64,000 nt of DNA, taken from positions 77,601,561-77,665,560 of the forward strand of contig NC_088775.1 in the NCBI RefSeq assembly GCF_954871325.1. Reading direction: 5' to 3'. The notes under the pieces were generated by a model, which did not search any database, was not told the DNA's origin, and saw only the letters and a program-made list of their open reading frames with translations. The stretch comes from Gordionus sp. m RMFG-2023. Taxonomy: Eukaryota > Nematomorpha > Gordioida > Chordodea > Parachordodidae. The stretch's first letter is position 1. Every line of letters begins with the position of its first letter. Positions 1 through 11,991 of this stretch are shown one piece after another. Both the position numbers and the translations under genes were made by a program.

Positions 1-42
1 GAGCAGGGGAAAAATAAGGAATTAAAATTTATAAAAAATATT

Positions 43-2820
43 TTATCGAGTCCTTTCTGCTTTAATTCTATGTCGCTGATGTGGTTTTTTTGAGCCTTTT
101 GGTTTTAAAACAGATAAAGTTTTATCTAATGAATGTAATTTATCTTTGCTTTGACTATTAAGTAAATTATTTAATGTATCATGACAATCTATCGATTCGG
201 GTATTAAATAATTGCGATATTCATTATTTAAAAAATATTCTCCTTTTCCTGAGAAGGATCTTTTAAATTCTTTTTCTTGTAACATTGTGATATCCTTAAT
301 TTTTTCGATTAATTCTTTTAAAGGACGTTGTTTCCAGTTTATATATGATTTTAAAACATGGTTCATAGATTCGCAGTTGTTGTCCATAAACAATTTATTA
401 TTTTATTTTTTAGGGGAATGTAAACATGTTCATAAATTACTTTTTGAAATTTATTTTTTATATATAGCAAAAAAATATTTAAATTTTCATTATTACAATA
501 ATTGTATAAATCTTTTAATTTTTCATTATATATTTGGTCATTCCGAGAAAATAAAATCCCATTAAAAGAAAAAATATCCTGTATAATTTTTTTAGACATA
601 ACAGCATTTACACCTTGTTTTTCCGAAAATATTTTCTTATATTGTCTTTTAAATGACGTGTGCATATTAAATGAGTATTAAATTTAAATATTTCCTGAAT
701 AGGTTTTACTATAGACTTTTCTTGGTCACTACCAAATATGATATTTTTAATATTTATTTTATTTTTTAAAAATACAGAATGCAAATGAGAGAAAAAAGTA
801 TAAGTGGTCATATCAGAATCTCCATGCAAATATATTGGTCCTAAAAATATAGGGGATTCATCTGTTTTATATCTCTTAACTGCTATATGTTTAAATACTA
901 TAGCAGTTAGGTATATCACCCAAATTAAATGTTTTATCAACGCCTAATATACAGAAGTCAGATTGGTTTGACAAAAACTTAATAGTTTTAATAATAAAAT
1001 GAGTATAACAAATTATCGATGGTGTTTTCTCTTTGATGTGAATTATTGATTGGATAAATGGCGAAATATGTAGATCATTAGTAATTTGTAAAATATTAAT
1101 CGCAAAATTTAGAGGTACTTTTGTATCTTTTTTAAGTTTACAATTTAAGTTATAAATTTGTTTTAAATTTTTTGGTTTAATTGGGTCTTTTTGAAATATA
1201 TAATTATTATAAATATTGCGACATGTTTGATTGTCCTTTATTTGATTTCTAATGTTTGATAATAACTGATTTGAAGTCCGTACATAAGGATTTACAATCT
1301 TTTTGGAATTCCCATGGCAAGCGGGACCTGGCCATTGTCCTATATATTCAACTAAATATATATCTTTGAAATCGTAATTAGGCTTTTCAATAAAATTAAT
1401 TTTTAAAATTCGGCGTTTATACTTTTTACTTCTCTTTAAAATACTATAGTATTTATAAATAAAATACTATAGTATTTATAAAGAACAATTATATTTTTGG
1501 TTAAAGGTTGAGGTTCTATTTTTTTAAAAATTCTAGAACCACCTAGATGAGTGTCCTGCCTAAATAGGCCATCTTTAAAAATATACGGACCTTGAACAAT
1601 ATCATTATATATATTATAATATAATTTTCTTGAGCTTGATTTTGAGCCTGTCCATGGCCCACAATCATCTATATATAAATTTTTATTCTTATAATTTGTA
1701 AAATTATTATTAGAAATTAAAAAATACATATTATATTTTATACCTAAAGGCATTTCGTGCAATATATTATTGGGAGAAAGCAAAATTTTTATGGATTTTA
1801 CAATGTTTAAAAAAAACCCATAGTTTGGATGACCTCCTTCGGCTATAATATTGTTTAAAAAAAAAGGTAAAGATTTTAATCGGATATCTTCGCTACATGG
1901 TTTTTTTAGAATATTTTCTATCGAAAATGATAAATCTTTTATGATATTGTTGGACAGTTGGGGTTTTTTTGTTAATGTATTAATATAATTATTTGGTATG
2001 AGAGATACAAAGTGATTGATTCTAATATTAAATATATCATTTGGACATATGGTAGATGTCCACATGATTAAAATATGAGGCTTTAAACTCTGGCTTACAC
2101 CCCTGCCATAAAGGATATCGGTAAAAGCCTTTAATGAATTTGATGGGCATTGGTTTGCCAAGAGCAGCACTTAATGCCCATATATGAATTTGCTCAGCCC
2201 AAACATTTATATTTAGAGCCGAATCGAGTATCTCATAATACTCATTCACCCATATATTTGGATTAATTTTATAGTTTTGGAAAAAATCAGGATGGTTTTT
2301 ATCATAATATTGAGGATTTAAAATTATTTCTATTGCCGTTATCAGTCTTAAAAAAATATGATGTGTTTGTGGTTTATATAACGCATTGAAACCGCCCGGT
2401 AAAAGCAATTACCATCAGATTCAATTTCCTGCGGAATATAATTTTCTAAGATTGGAGATTGCGCCATTTGTATAATTTTTTCACTTATAGAATCTTTTGA
2501 TATTTTCTTTAACGTTATTGGTCGTGGCTCTCTTAATTTATTTTTTTCTATTAAGGCCATAGCTGGATCTCTTTTTAATCTGCAAAAATTAATTTTTTTT
2601 CAAGTGATGAATCTTGAGTAAATAAAAAGAACGAAGATAACCCTAAATCAAATAAGATTTTTATAAAATGTAACCATATCAAGGTTTTATTAAAATTGAC
2701 TAAATAAAATTTCTTGATATCAAATAAAATTGCCAAAATCTTTGATTTCCAATTTGGATGTATGAAAATGTGAGTGCTGTCTGAACCCTTGTGCGAATAT
2801 TCAGAGTCGGCACACAACAT
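43..2820 (-). pseudogene. MULE-type DNA transposon protein: OTU protease domain plus MULE transposase
   Basis: Read from 2820 down to 43 on the minus strand, consecutive open pieces in changing frames form one long transposon protein. The N-terminal part holds an OTU-type cysteine protease signature: the nucleophile block ESDGNCFYRA near 2430-2460, and a likely catalytic His in NHFVSLIP near 2005. A middle region has DDCGPW and PQP blocks. The C-terminal half carries a Mutator-like DDE core: first Asp in GVDKTFN (about 930-950), second Asp in FGSDQEKS (about 720), the CTRHLKDN block (about 680) and the Glu in NNCESMNH (about 370). OTU domains fused to MULE transposases are known from animal and plant elements. 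I count about five frame changes (for example near 2575, 2410, 2150, 1440 and 930), so this copy is dead. No terminal repeats are visible; one end lies beyond base 1. Confidence 0.8.
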
Positions 2821-4420
2821 TGGGTAAAATTAATATTTATATTAATATTTTTTAAAACAATTCAAAAACTACCCTACCAGTCTAATTTCCTAATAAAAAC
2901 AGCGATTTGTCAAATTTTATTAAATTATGGCCCTAGAATGATATTATATAGTTCCATATTGTTTTTTTAAATGATGGTCACCAGAACTCCAAATGATAAA
3001 TATTTTTACGGTGAATTCTTAAACTAAATATAAGATTAATTTTAATAAAAAATTTGTATCTGTTATTTTAACTAAATTAAGTTTTTTCTGGGCACCGAAC
3101 CTGAATTCCAACCTGGTTCAGATATTTTTTGCAAATAAACTCGAACCCTTTTTTAATAGGGTCACAGCATGTAACAACCTATGTATCTTTATTTGAATAA
3201 AAAGTAAAAACCATAATAAAATAATAGACTATATTTTGTGAATCATTTCATAGGTAAAGAAAATATGAAGAGTAAATGAATATTAACCTTAATATAGCAT
3301 CCTCCATTGTGAATATGAATTCGAAAAAAAATTGATATGTAATAAATAAATGATTATATTTTGAAGTGAATTGTGAATATGAATTCGAAAAAAAAATTTA
3401 TGATGTGTAATAAATGATTATTTTGAAGTGAATTGTGATTGATATTATGTTATTTTAATTTTTAACTATTAATACTTTTTGAATCCTTTTGCCGCCTGGC
3501 TGGCATCTTAAAATTTGAGTTTTATTTTTTTTAATATTAATAACTTCCGTTTTTTACATATTTTTTTTTCTCATAATAGCATAACTTTCAATTGTATTTC
3601 CCTCCCTTTCCTTTTTTTCCTTAAAAGAAATTAAATAATAAAAATATTATTTGTTTCCATCTTTTTTTTCAAAAGTTGAAATCATAATTTTCATCTATTT
3701 CTATAAAAATCTATCATGTTTTCTTTCCAAGATGTCACAAATCTATACTTTTTATGTTATCTACTAAATTATAAAGTATCAAAGCTACCAACCGATTTAT
3801 CAATTCTCATATTTTGAGATTGCCCTATATCGTTTAAAATTAAAACAGAAATAATGCTAAAAAAAATCCTCAAACGTCGAGAATAAATACTCAACTTTCA
3901 GAAAATACTGAATATAATTTTTTAGAAATATTTCCGTTATTTTAGCGGCAGAATTATTTTTGAAAATTTAAACAAAAATTATTTGGGAATTTTTTTCAAG
4001 GATTTATTTTCCCCTATATTTAATTTAAAACTTAAAAAATGGGTGTATTTGCATCTAGATCCATTTAAAAAGTGTATTTTAACAACTCTGGGGATCATAT
4101 ATATAAAATAATAGTTTGTATAATTCTTTATAAATTTGATAATATATAAAATATTTTTAAATATAGAATCGGCTCAAACGGCTTATTGAGCCGCACTAGT
4201 CTGAGCCGTTTTTTACGACTACGGCTCGAGTTCAGGGTCAATAAAACTCGACTAATTAACTATACTACCCTGAACCGGATTCAGAGATTTTTCACTGAAC
4301 TCTCACCCGAACCCATTTTTTAGAAGGGGGGTTTACAACTCTGATATATATTGATGAAATATATTCGATATTCTAGAAATATTGGATAATTATGATTATC
4401 CTATATAATTTCTTAATACA
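2821..4420. other. Intergenic, decayed hAT-like ends
   Basis: No coding region is supportable here. Two hAT-style right ends are visible, AACAACTCTG at about 4083-4092 and TACAACTCTG at about 4334-4343, and runs of gaaccc/cgaaccc words like those next to other hAT ends in the window. A short AT-rich tandem duplication of about 65 bp lies at 3306-3438. Confidence 0.4.
3306..3438. repeat. Two-copy tandem repeat, about 65 bp unit
   Basis: The block tgtgaatatgaattcg, an A-run, taataaatgatta and ttttgaagtgaat occurs twice in direct succession. The second copy has small length differences. Confidence 0.7.
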
Positions 4421-4424
4421 ATAA

Positions 4425-4625
4425 GGCAAAATTTATTAAACGCATTAAAAAATATTATTTTTATATTTTATAATAAAAAAATTAAAAATATTTAATAGAA
4501 TATGGCGAAATTTATTAAACACATTCAAAAATAATTTTTTATATTTTATATTTTATAATAAAAAAATTAAAAATATTTAATAGAATATGGCGAAATTTAT
4601 TAAACACATTCAAAAATAATTTTTA
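4425..4625. repeat. AT-rich tandem repeat, 2.5 copies of 79-85 bp
   Basis: Units begin with ggcRaaatttattaaac at 4425, 4504 and 4589; the last is cut short where the neighbouring gypsy-like fossil begins. Units 2 and 3 are nearly identical. Unit 1 differs by several substitutions and lacks one short ttttata duplication. Confidence 0.85.
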
Positions 4626-5590
4626 CTCGTTAGTCGGTGTAAAGGCGCACAAATAGAGAGTAAATTTTTTATTAACGACTCATGGTAATTCACCATTCCA
4701 GGAAACGAACGTAATTCTTTAACATTAGACGGTTTTTTACAATTTTTTGACATTAATCTTAACTTCTTTAAGGTGAATTCTGAATTCGTCAATAACATGA
4801 CCTAAATAAGCTCCAATTTTAATTTTATCGATCGTCTTTGTCAGTCTAGCTTTATCAAATCTTCTTAATAGTTCTTCTAGATTAACTATATGATCAAAAT
4901 TATTCTCGCCTGCAATAATAATATCGTCTAAAAATACACTAACCATAGGAATTCCCTTTAATAGGTTTTGCATAAAGCGTTAATATTATCGAAGCGCTAG
5001 TCAACCCCAAAAGGGATTTTTTGGTATTGGTAATAACCGACATGAGTCAATTACTAAAAGGTCCCTACATTCTGGACTAACTCCGAATTATGAAAATGTA
5101 TTTCTAAAATCTATCGTTGAAAATATTTTACCACCCGCGATCCTATTTGTTAGGTCGACGATTTCTTTAAGATATTAACCATTAGCATAGCCCAAGTGCT
5201 TGGAGTTGTTGGATCTACCTTCTCGATAACGCCTTCGTCTAATAGTCTCCAACTCAGCTTCAACGGTTCGGCGCAACGGAAATATAATTATTTTAGACGG
5301 TAGCGCAATTGGCACTATGTTTGGTTGTATCTTGATGACTACTTCCTTTAATTTTATTTGTCCTAATTTCTTTTTAAAAACTTGCAGAAATTTTGAAACA
5401 ATAGTATATAAACTGGAAAAATTCATAATTATATTATTAATCTGAACTTCATCCGGAAGTTTTATATCTAATTCTCTAAGAAGGTACTCCAAAAATTAAT
5501 GAATTCTCATCTTTAACTACCCAAATAGGTAAAAATTTTGAAATATTATTTACTTCGATTTCCATTAAATATTTAGCCAATACTTTGATC
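4610..5590 (-). mobile_element. Fossil Ty3/gypsy-like pol fragment
   Basis: Minus-strand open pieces give the end of a protease-RT linker region and a reverse-transcriptase core with the polymerase box VFLDDIIIAG at about 4915-4945, followed by an RT C-terminal block. Order and spacing fit Ty3/gypsy pol. Only RT and adjoining parts remain: no long terminal repeats, integrase or gag were found. It is broken in several places and looks old. Confidence 0.75.
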
Positions 5591-5594
5591 TCGC

Positions 5595-6020
5595 CAATGA
5601 AATGAAACGAAGTGATTTAATGTAAAAAAATATATTATAAAATATATATCCACATATATACCTTAATATAATCGTTTATCTATTTAATCTATTACAATAA
5701 ATTGTAGCTTAAAACCAAATCAACAATATACAATATATATTTATATTAATACATTACAATAAGTAATTCTTGTTGTACGGTATTTAAAAAAATATATAAT
5801 TTAACAATTATAATTAATACAAATGATTATATTATCAAAATAATAATAACTCTTATTGCAAATGCAATACTTTTATTAAAAATAAATAGTACAATATAAA
5901 AATATTATGAAAATTTATTTAAGTTTTGCATAAAAAAATTTTATGATTAAGAACATATTATAATCATATTGCAATTTTATGATTTGAAATTATAAAGAGA
6001 GATCTACATTTCTTTGATAT
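5595..6020. other. AT-rich intergenic, nothing recognised
   Basis: Very AT-rich simple sequence with no coherent open segment, repeat array or inverted repeat that I can support. Confidence 0.5.
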
Positions 6021-6024
6021 TTGG

Positions 6025-7330
6025 CTAATTATCTAGAATTAAATTTTTATTATCTAGAATAATCTCCTTATAAATACTTAATAGGGTTAATTCATTTAAA
6101 CGGTTTTTACCGGCGCTATTTCTTAAATAGGTTATTAACCTTTTCATAGTTGAAATAGACCTTTCATTAGTGCAGGTAGGGGAGACTGGGGTTAGGTAAA
6201 CCGCGGGGCTTGGAAAACCACTTAATCTTATTTTAAAATTAATTACACCAGAAGGTTAAAATTTTATTCTAATATAGTTTTCATTAGTATACATCTATGG
6301 ACAAAATTATTTTGAAATAATTAATTACTAAAAATTTTATTTAAGAAATAAAATTTTGATGAAATTTTCAAAAGATTTTTACATGACAGAATTTTAATTT
6401 TTATAAAAATATATAATCATTTATATGTAAATTAAATTTTATTGCAAAGTTTAAACATTCTTCTATAATTTGGGTAAGTTTTATGAGTATTTATAAAATC
6501 TAGATATTATTTCAATCATGATTTGTCAATTTAGAGCTAGAGGGGTTTTTAGAGCTAGAGGGGTTTGCTAAACCATACAAGTCAATTATGGCAGTTAGTA
6601 ATAAAAAAAATTTCAAAATCTTGAAAAGACAATTTCATGGTTGTTTATGATTGGTATTTATGCTAAGAAATCTTAATCTCTCCTTAAAATTCATATTTTT
6701 TTATGTCAAAAATGTTTATTAAATTAGCCAAAATTAAGTTTCAATTTTTATATATAATTAGCTTCAATTTATAAGTATTATGATATTTTGAACAATAAAA
6801 CAATAAAATTATTCTATACATATCATTATTAATAAATAAAAATGCATTTCAATTTATTATGGCCTAAAAAAACCAATGGTTTAGGAAGCCCCTTGAAGTG
6901 GTTTGCCTCACCCCGCTATTGGGGCTTGTTGAACAAAATTCTCACTTTTACAATAAATATTATTTTAAAAACATGATTATATTCTTAAGAATTTTTATAA
7001 GGCACCTTTATAGAGTATAGTTTTAGGTATCCAATCATATATTATTTTTTATATTATCTATAAAACAACAAGAGCTGCCAATTTTGTAAAAATTGGTTCG
7101 ACTAACCCCAGTCTCCCCTACTAGTCGGTAAGGTACCTAAAATAAAAAAAACAATGTTTTGATATTAGACAGGGAATCTAATATGCAATTACACATGGAA
7201 AAGGCCTGCAAGAAATTTTTTGGTCTCAATGAATACTCTAATTTTCATACCACGACATAACAATGTAACTTATCATACGATCATGATAAATCATCAGAGT
7301 AAAACTCTGAGATTTTCTTAATATCGTGGC
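6025..7330 (-). pseudogene. hAT transposase C-terminal fragment split by a TIR element
   Basis: Read on the minus strand across the inserted element (6179-7118), the two flanks form one frame if a single copy of the TA duplication is kept. The result reads LPTSTCTNERSISTMKR, then ITYLRN and LTLLSIYKEI, which is the classic hATC dimerisation block (ERSFS.MKR...RL..LaLLSI). Upstream sequence to about 7330 looks like the preceding part of the same C-terminal region but is degraded. BED finger and catalytic core were not found. The host element here is a separate hAT branch from the CAGAGTTG-ended copies elsewhere in the window. Confidence 0.7.
6179..7118. mobile_element. 940-bp non-autonomous TIR element (GGGGAGACTGGGG ends, TA target)
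   Basis: Left end GGGGAGACTGGGGTTAG at 6179; the exact reverse complement closes the element at 7118. TA flanks both sides (6177-6178 and 7119-7120). Removing the element plus one TA restores the hAT reading frame around it, which confirms the boundaries. It has no coding capacity. A short direct duplication of tttagagctagagggg lies at about 6531-6566. The superfamily is not certain; the TA target would fit Tc1/mariner-like cut sites. Confidence 0.85.
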
Positions 7331-7339
7331 GTTTCAAAT

Positions 7340-8410
7340 GTAATCAACATTCAGACTTAACCAGCAAAAGAAAATAAAAGCTTGCTTTTATCTTTACTAA
7401 ATTAAACGATTTTTCTTTTAAATTATAAAAAATAAATTAAAATTTTAAAACTATCTAATTTGTTTAACAATATAGATTATATTATTAACTTTATAATTGT
7501 TTTTCAAAAAATATCTTTCGAGATATGCAGATCATATTTTTTCTCCATTCCCAACTCTACTATGCCAGAAAATATTTACAATACCCCCTTCCCCTATTAT
7601 TTAATATTTGAGTTCATATAATTTTTAATTTAAACCATGTGATGATTTAAAATTTAAAATTCTTATTTGTTTTTTTAAATATATTTCGTTATGATATCGT
7701 ACATATTATTTTATTTCCATTATATAATATTCGTAATAAAAAAATATTAAAAAAATTTTCCGGACGTTACGGGGGGGGGGAGGTTTAACCCCAATCCCCC
7801 ACCCCTTTTCTACGCCACTGAATAGGATCCAAAATATCTAAAATGCTGTAACATTTTTAAGATTTGCAGAATAAAATAATTTTAATAAACCAGTGAATGC
7901 TTAAGGTAAAATCTATGGATAACAATTAACATCAACATATTTATGATTATTTTATCAATTTTTGGCTTTTATATAAAAAAATCTTGATATTTCTAATTTT
8001 TTTGAAGTTTTAATTTATTGCTTTGTTTTTATCATAGATTTATTTCTAAATAAATTCTTATGCCTTTAATTTGTAATAATTAATATAGCTATATTTATGA
8101 TTAATTTTTAGCATAATTATTTTTTATTTAACTTATTTATTCTATATAATATATGATTAGAGTCAGGTATAACATTAAGAATATAAATGTGTGATAATAT
8201 TATTATTCAATTCGTAATCATAAATCCATTGCATACTTTGTAAAATATTTGCCATTAGATATTATATGTAAGTGTAAATTGAAAAAGAACATAAATTATT
8301 GCAAATAAATTCAAGTATATATTAAATTGAAATAATAAATGAAGCTCCAAAAAGAGGTAGAACATAAATAAAAAGTGTCAAAAGTATAAAATATAGTGGA
8401 TTCTGAATTT
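7340..8410. other. AT-rich intergenic with a G/C-tract element end
   Basis: No gene seen. At about 7760-7825 a ten-base G run, a pyrimidine-rich block and ctacgccactga resemble the GGCGTAGCC plus G-tract ends found at 55.9, 57.2, 62.0 and 63.6 kb, suggesting a solitary decayed element end. Confidence 0.4.
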
Positions 8411-8422
8411 TATTTAGAATCG

Positions 8423-8700
8423 TTATTTGACTCGAAATTTATATGAGTATCTTTCCTTGCGTGGGACCAAGTATTTCCCAATAATTTCCTAATATGCACG
8501 AAAGAATTTTATAAATGTTATAAACCTAATCTTAGAAGATTCTTCAAACCTAACATTTTCCATGAGACTATTTTTATTACCTTCAATAATTTATAAGCCC
8601 AAAAAAGGATCTCGCTAAGAAAATATTATTTAACTTATCCAGAAATCTTGAAAAAACAACCACAAATATTATTCATTTAAATACTTTCTTTGGAACATTG
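8423..8700 (-). CDS. Candidate host mini-gene, three small exons
   Basis: Three minus-strand segments with AG/GT borders join without a frame break: 8700-8685 (contains ATG at 8698), 8614-8581 and 8488-8423. They encode 37 aa, from MFQRNEILFWAYKLLK through IIGKYLVPRKERYSYKF and a TAA stop, with AATAAA shortly after it. The intron ends fit (tttctaaag, ttttcttag, tgcatattag; donors gtattt, gtaata). The last exon is richer in G+C than its surroundings. The N-terminal half faintly recalls LYR-motif mitochondrial proteins, but this is too weak to call. More 5' exons may exist. It could be a chance assembly in AT-rich sequence. Confidence 0.35.
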
Positions 8701-8919
8701 CTTTAGAAAAGTTTAAATTACATAATCAATAGAAATTAAAATTTTAAATTTGTCCCTTTAAAATAAATATTAAAATCTAATAGAATTTTAGCGAAAAGTG
8801 TAAACTATGATCTGTTTGACAAATTAATAGCAGCAGTTTAAAAAATTTGAGACCTAGACAAACAAAATAATAACATCCTTTATAAAAAATATGTCGATAT
8901 TATCGAAGAAGGATTCAAA

Positions 8920-9545
8920 AATAGTAGTGCTGTTTGAAATAGGCAACTACAATTACATTTTTGCGAAAAATAACTGTAACTAGTACCTTTAAAGAAATGT
9001 AACTATATATAGTTTCTTTTTTTTCTATGTAACGCAAAAATAAATAGCTTAATACTCAAGTTACTTATACGTTAAATATTAATTTACTTAACTTTTAAAT
9101 TATAATTTTTTAAAAAAAATTTGTTGTCTAAAATCATAATTGAATAATCGTCATTATCTTTATATGATCAATCTAGTTTAACATCTATATCGAGCTTTTT
9201 TCTAGAATGTTTCTTTAATCGAGAGAAGCTAATTTTTGGAAAAATGGGCACATTTTAGATACCAATTTTGCAAATAGTATTTGTAAAAAAATGTATATTC
9301 TTGTCAGTGCTATTATTATTTTTTTTATTTGAATTGTATTTTTATTAAATTTGTAAATCCCTATAATTAAAATGTGAGTTATATAAATTATTTATAAATT
9401 AAATTGCAATATAATTAGTTAATTGTAAAATGAAACTGTAACTTTTAGTTTATCGGAAAAAATTTAGCGCTAGTAATTTTTTTAAGAATTAACTACCTTA
9501 ACTTGTTGCTTTTAAAGTAACCTTTAATAACTCTAGAAATAGCCT
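8920..9545. repeat. Decayed repeat rich in GTAACT words
   Basis: Copies of agtaactgtaactagta and related words occur near both edges (about 8965-9010, and 9490-9530 in inverted sense). This is typical of an old non-autonomous DNA element. Ends and target duplication are not resolvable. Confidence 0.35.
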
Positions 9546-10030
9546 TGCTTGAAGATAAATGATTTTCCGGTTAAATATCTCACTAAAATTTTGAGACGAT
9601 TTATTAATGAAGTTCCCACCTTCCTGAGTTTACAGACTGCTCTTATGAGTTATGACCTAGACAATCTAACATTATTTTACGATTTTTATTTATATATTTT
9701 TATAGCAACCTTGCGATAATTTTTTACTTTTCCAACCTATTAAGTATTAAAGTGTTTTATTTAAAAATAATATTCCTAATCTACTTCATAATAAGGAACA
9801 AATAATATATTTAGGAATGTAGGTAATTCAATAATAATTCATTCGCTTTGATTAAGACTCTTTTTTTAAATAAAAATTCTTGAATTTATTTTTTTACTAA
9901 TTAAAAGGAATAAAAGTTAATTGCTTCTAAACAAGGAAATCATTGAAAATAAAAATTATTTCCATAAAGTTATAAATATTTTGGCCATTTATATCCAATA
10001 ATATTTTAAACAAAAATATTTAAAATTTTT
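9546..10030. other. Intergenic with one ambiguous open island
   Basis: A moderately G+C-rich segment at about 9555-9720 is open on both strands; the plus strand reads FPVKYLTKILRRFINEVPTF and onwards. No convincing start or splice borders were found, so it is not called a gene. The rest is simple AT-rich sequence. Confidence 0.3.
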
Positions 10031-10036
10031 TTAAAA

Positions 10037-10144
10037 ATGCATCTAATTTCAATGGAGGCGAAGATATCAAACCTTCTATTTCTTATGATACTCCTCTACT
10101 GTCATATCCCTACCGTAGCTTTCGATGACTTAAAAATTTCAAGT
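10037..10144 (+). CDS. Possible first exon with signal peptide
   Basis: The open segment begins MHLISMEAKISNLLFLMILL. From the second Met it looks like a signal peptide: one Lys, a strong hydrophobic core, and a plausible cleavage site after TVA. A GT (tcaa then gtagaatt) about 100 bases in could be a splice donor. Beyond it the frame runs on without protein-like character. No downstream exon could be matched, so this is only a hint of a secreted or membrane protein. Confidence 0.2.
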
Positions 10145-10329
10145 AGAATTGTTCTTTTACTATTCCAAACTAGCTATTATCCGATATTACTATGTTTTCA
10201 AAATTCAGGGACGATTTATAACAAATATCGGTTCGGTTTTAATTTAGGTTCCAGTTGGTGGTTTAGTCCATTAGTAAAAAATAATAATATCGGTTTATTG
10301 AACCCAGGCAGGAAAATATGAATTGTAAA

Positions 10330-11360
10330 CCACTTAGAAAATATGATATTTAAACTTAATGCTATTGAAGCCACTATATTTATAATCATTCTAATATAGT
10401 ACAAAAAGTATATAATATTTTTTTGAACCAGGAGTTATTTAAATTTATTAAATTTAAAATTGAAAAAAGATAAGATTTTATGCTTTTAAAGCTAAACAAT
10501 TATTAATCTTGATGATTAAACAAATTTAATAAGATGGAAGTTCCCTCAATGCAATTTTTCCCTTCATTTATCTTATTTAAAAATTTCCATGGCTACTTAT
10601 ATGGTTGGGGAAGGTATCCATATGATATCACTTATTTTTTTTTAAATATTTAAATTATATTTTATTTATATAGATAACTATAAGACATTTTGCTATAATA
10701 AAAAAAAAAATTATTCTCGCACCGGAAAGCTTAAACCTATTCATATCTTTTGGCATAAGAAGTTTATTTTTAAAAATTTTATCACTATTCCTTAAAAATT
10801 AGTATGAGCGATATATAATTTAAATATTTCCAAAATTTCTCTTCTGTTATATATTATATTCTATTCACTAACTTTATATATAATCTTTAAAAAAGTTACG
10901 GTATCAAAAGGTTTAAAGCGGTTTATAGATCTTCTAATCCAGGTTCGGATGACAGAATTTGTGAAGGTTTAGGTTTCGGTAAATAATAATGGTTAACAAG
11001 TTTAACTGTTCAGGTTTGGTTTAAATCTCTAAAGCATGTCTAATCATTTTTAAACAATTTTATTTAAAAAAATATTTGAACTCAAAGCTACTTTCAAATT
11101 TGCCCCCCAAAATTTATGGATCAATGGAAACTCGGAGGAAGATGGAGGTAGATATAGCGCTTCTCTAAGCTTTATTATCCCCGACAAATTATTAAAATAT
11201 GTAGAACAACATTACTATCTTCAAAAAGTTATCCAAGATAATCTCAAGCATCGCCCTTACAATTCAACTAGAAAATGGTTTCGTGGTATATATTAACAAA
11301 ATATTTATTTCATCTTTATGCATAACGACACTATATCAGAATATTTTCTTCAAAAGTTAT
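10330..11360. other. Intergenic, no gene seen
   Basis: AT-rich sequence with scattered ggttcggttt and aggtttcgg words (10200-10330, 10940-11030) like the subterminal parts of non-autonomous hAT elements. No boundaries are visible. Confidence 0.35.
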
Positions 11361-11364
11361 TATC

Positions 11365-11585
11365 TCAAGTGCGTTATCGTTAAGAGATATTTCCGCAAAT
11401 GCATTACCAATAATGCAAATCATTTTGCTAATGCATTTCCTTGAATAGATTATAGTAAAAATATTCCCACGAATGCAAAACAGAAAATGCATCACCGCGA
11501 AAACATTACTGCAAATATATTGCAAAGAAGGCATTAAAGTAAATGCAGTATAGAGTAAAATAATTGCAAATGCACTCCAGATAAT
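11365..11585. repeat. Degenerate short-unit array rich in AATGCATTAC words
   Basis: About ten diverged units of roughly 18-20 bp built around aatgcattacc and gcaaat. The same degenerate pattern recurs at about 17985-18070 and 60060-60190, so it is a dispersed satellite-like motif rather than one local array. Confidence 0.5.
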
Positions 11586-11991
11586 GGGCTAGGGTTAAAA
11601 TAATATTGATTAATAAATATAAAATACTTTTCACAATTTCACTGAAACTTACTAAAGTATTTTAGAATATTTGAAGTAATGATACGAGTTTTCTAAATAT
11701 AAAAATCGTTTATTTGAATAAATAAATTAATTTTATACAATATATTTTAAAATTTTACATTTTTTTTTTAAACTAAAAAAAATCTGCTTTATATTACAAT
11801 TTTCATATTAATATATCAAATTTATATAAAAAAATCAATCTATCAATTTATATCAACATAAAAAAAAGGAATTTAAAGGTTAGTATTAATCGACATTCCA
11901 CCCTTTAAAAAAATGATTTCCACTCAGGTTTTTCTTGCATGTGAATCTTATCGTGCAGTCAACGTTTCTTGATAAATGATATTTATTTTGG

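Noticed and set aside
9555-9720. Host exon
   Set aside because: Both strands are open, and neither shows convincing splice borders or a start.
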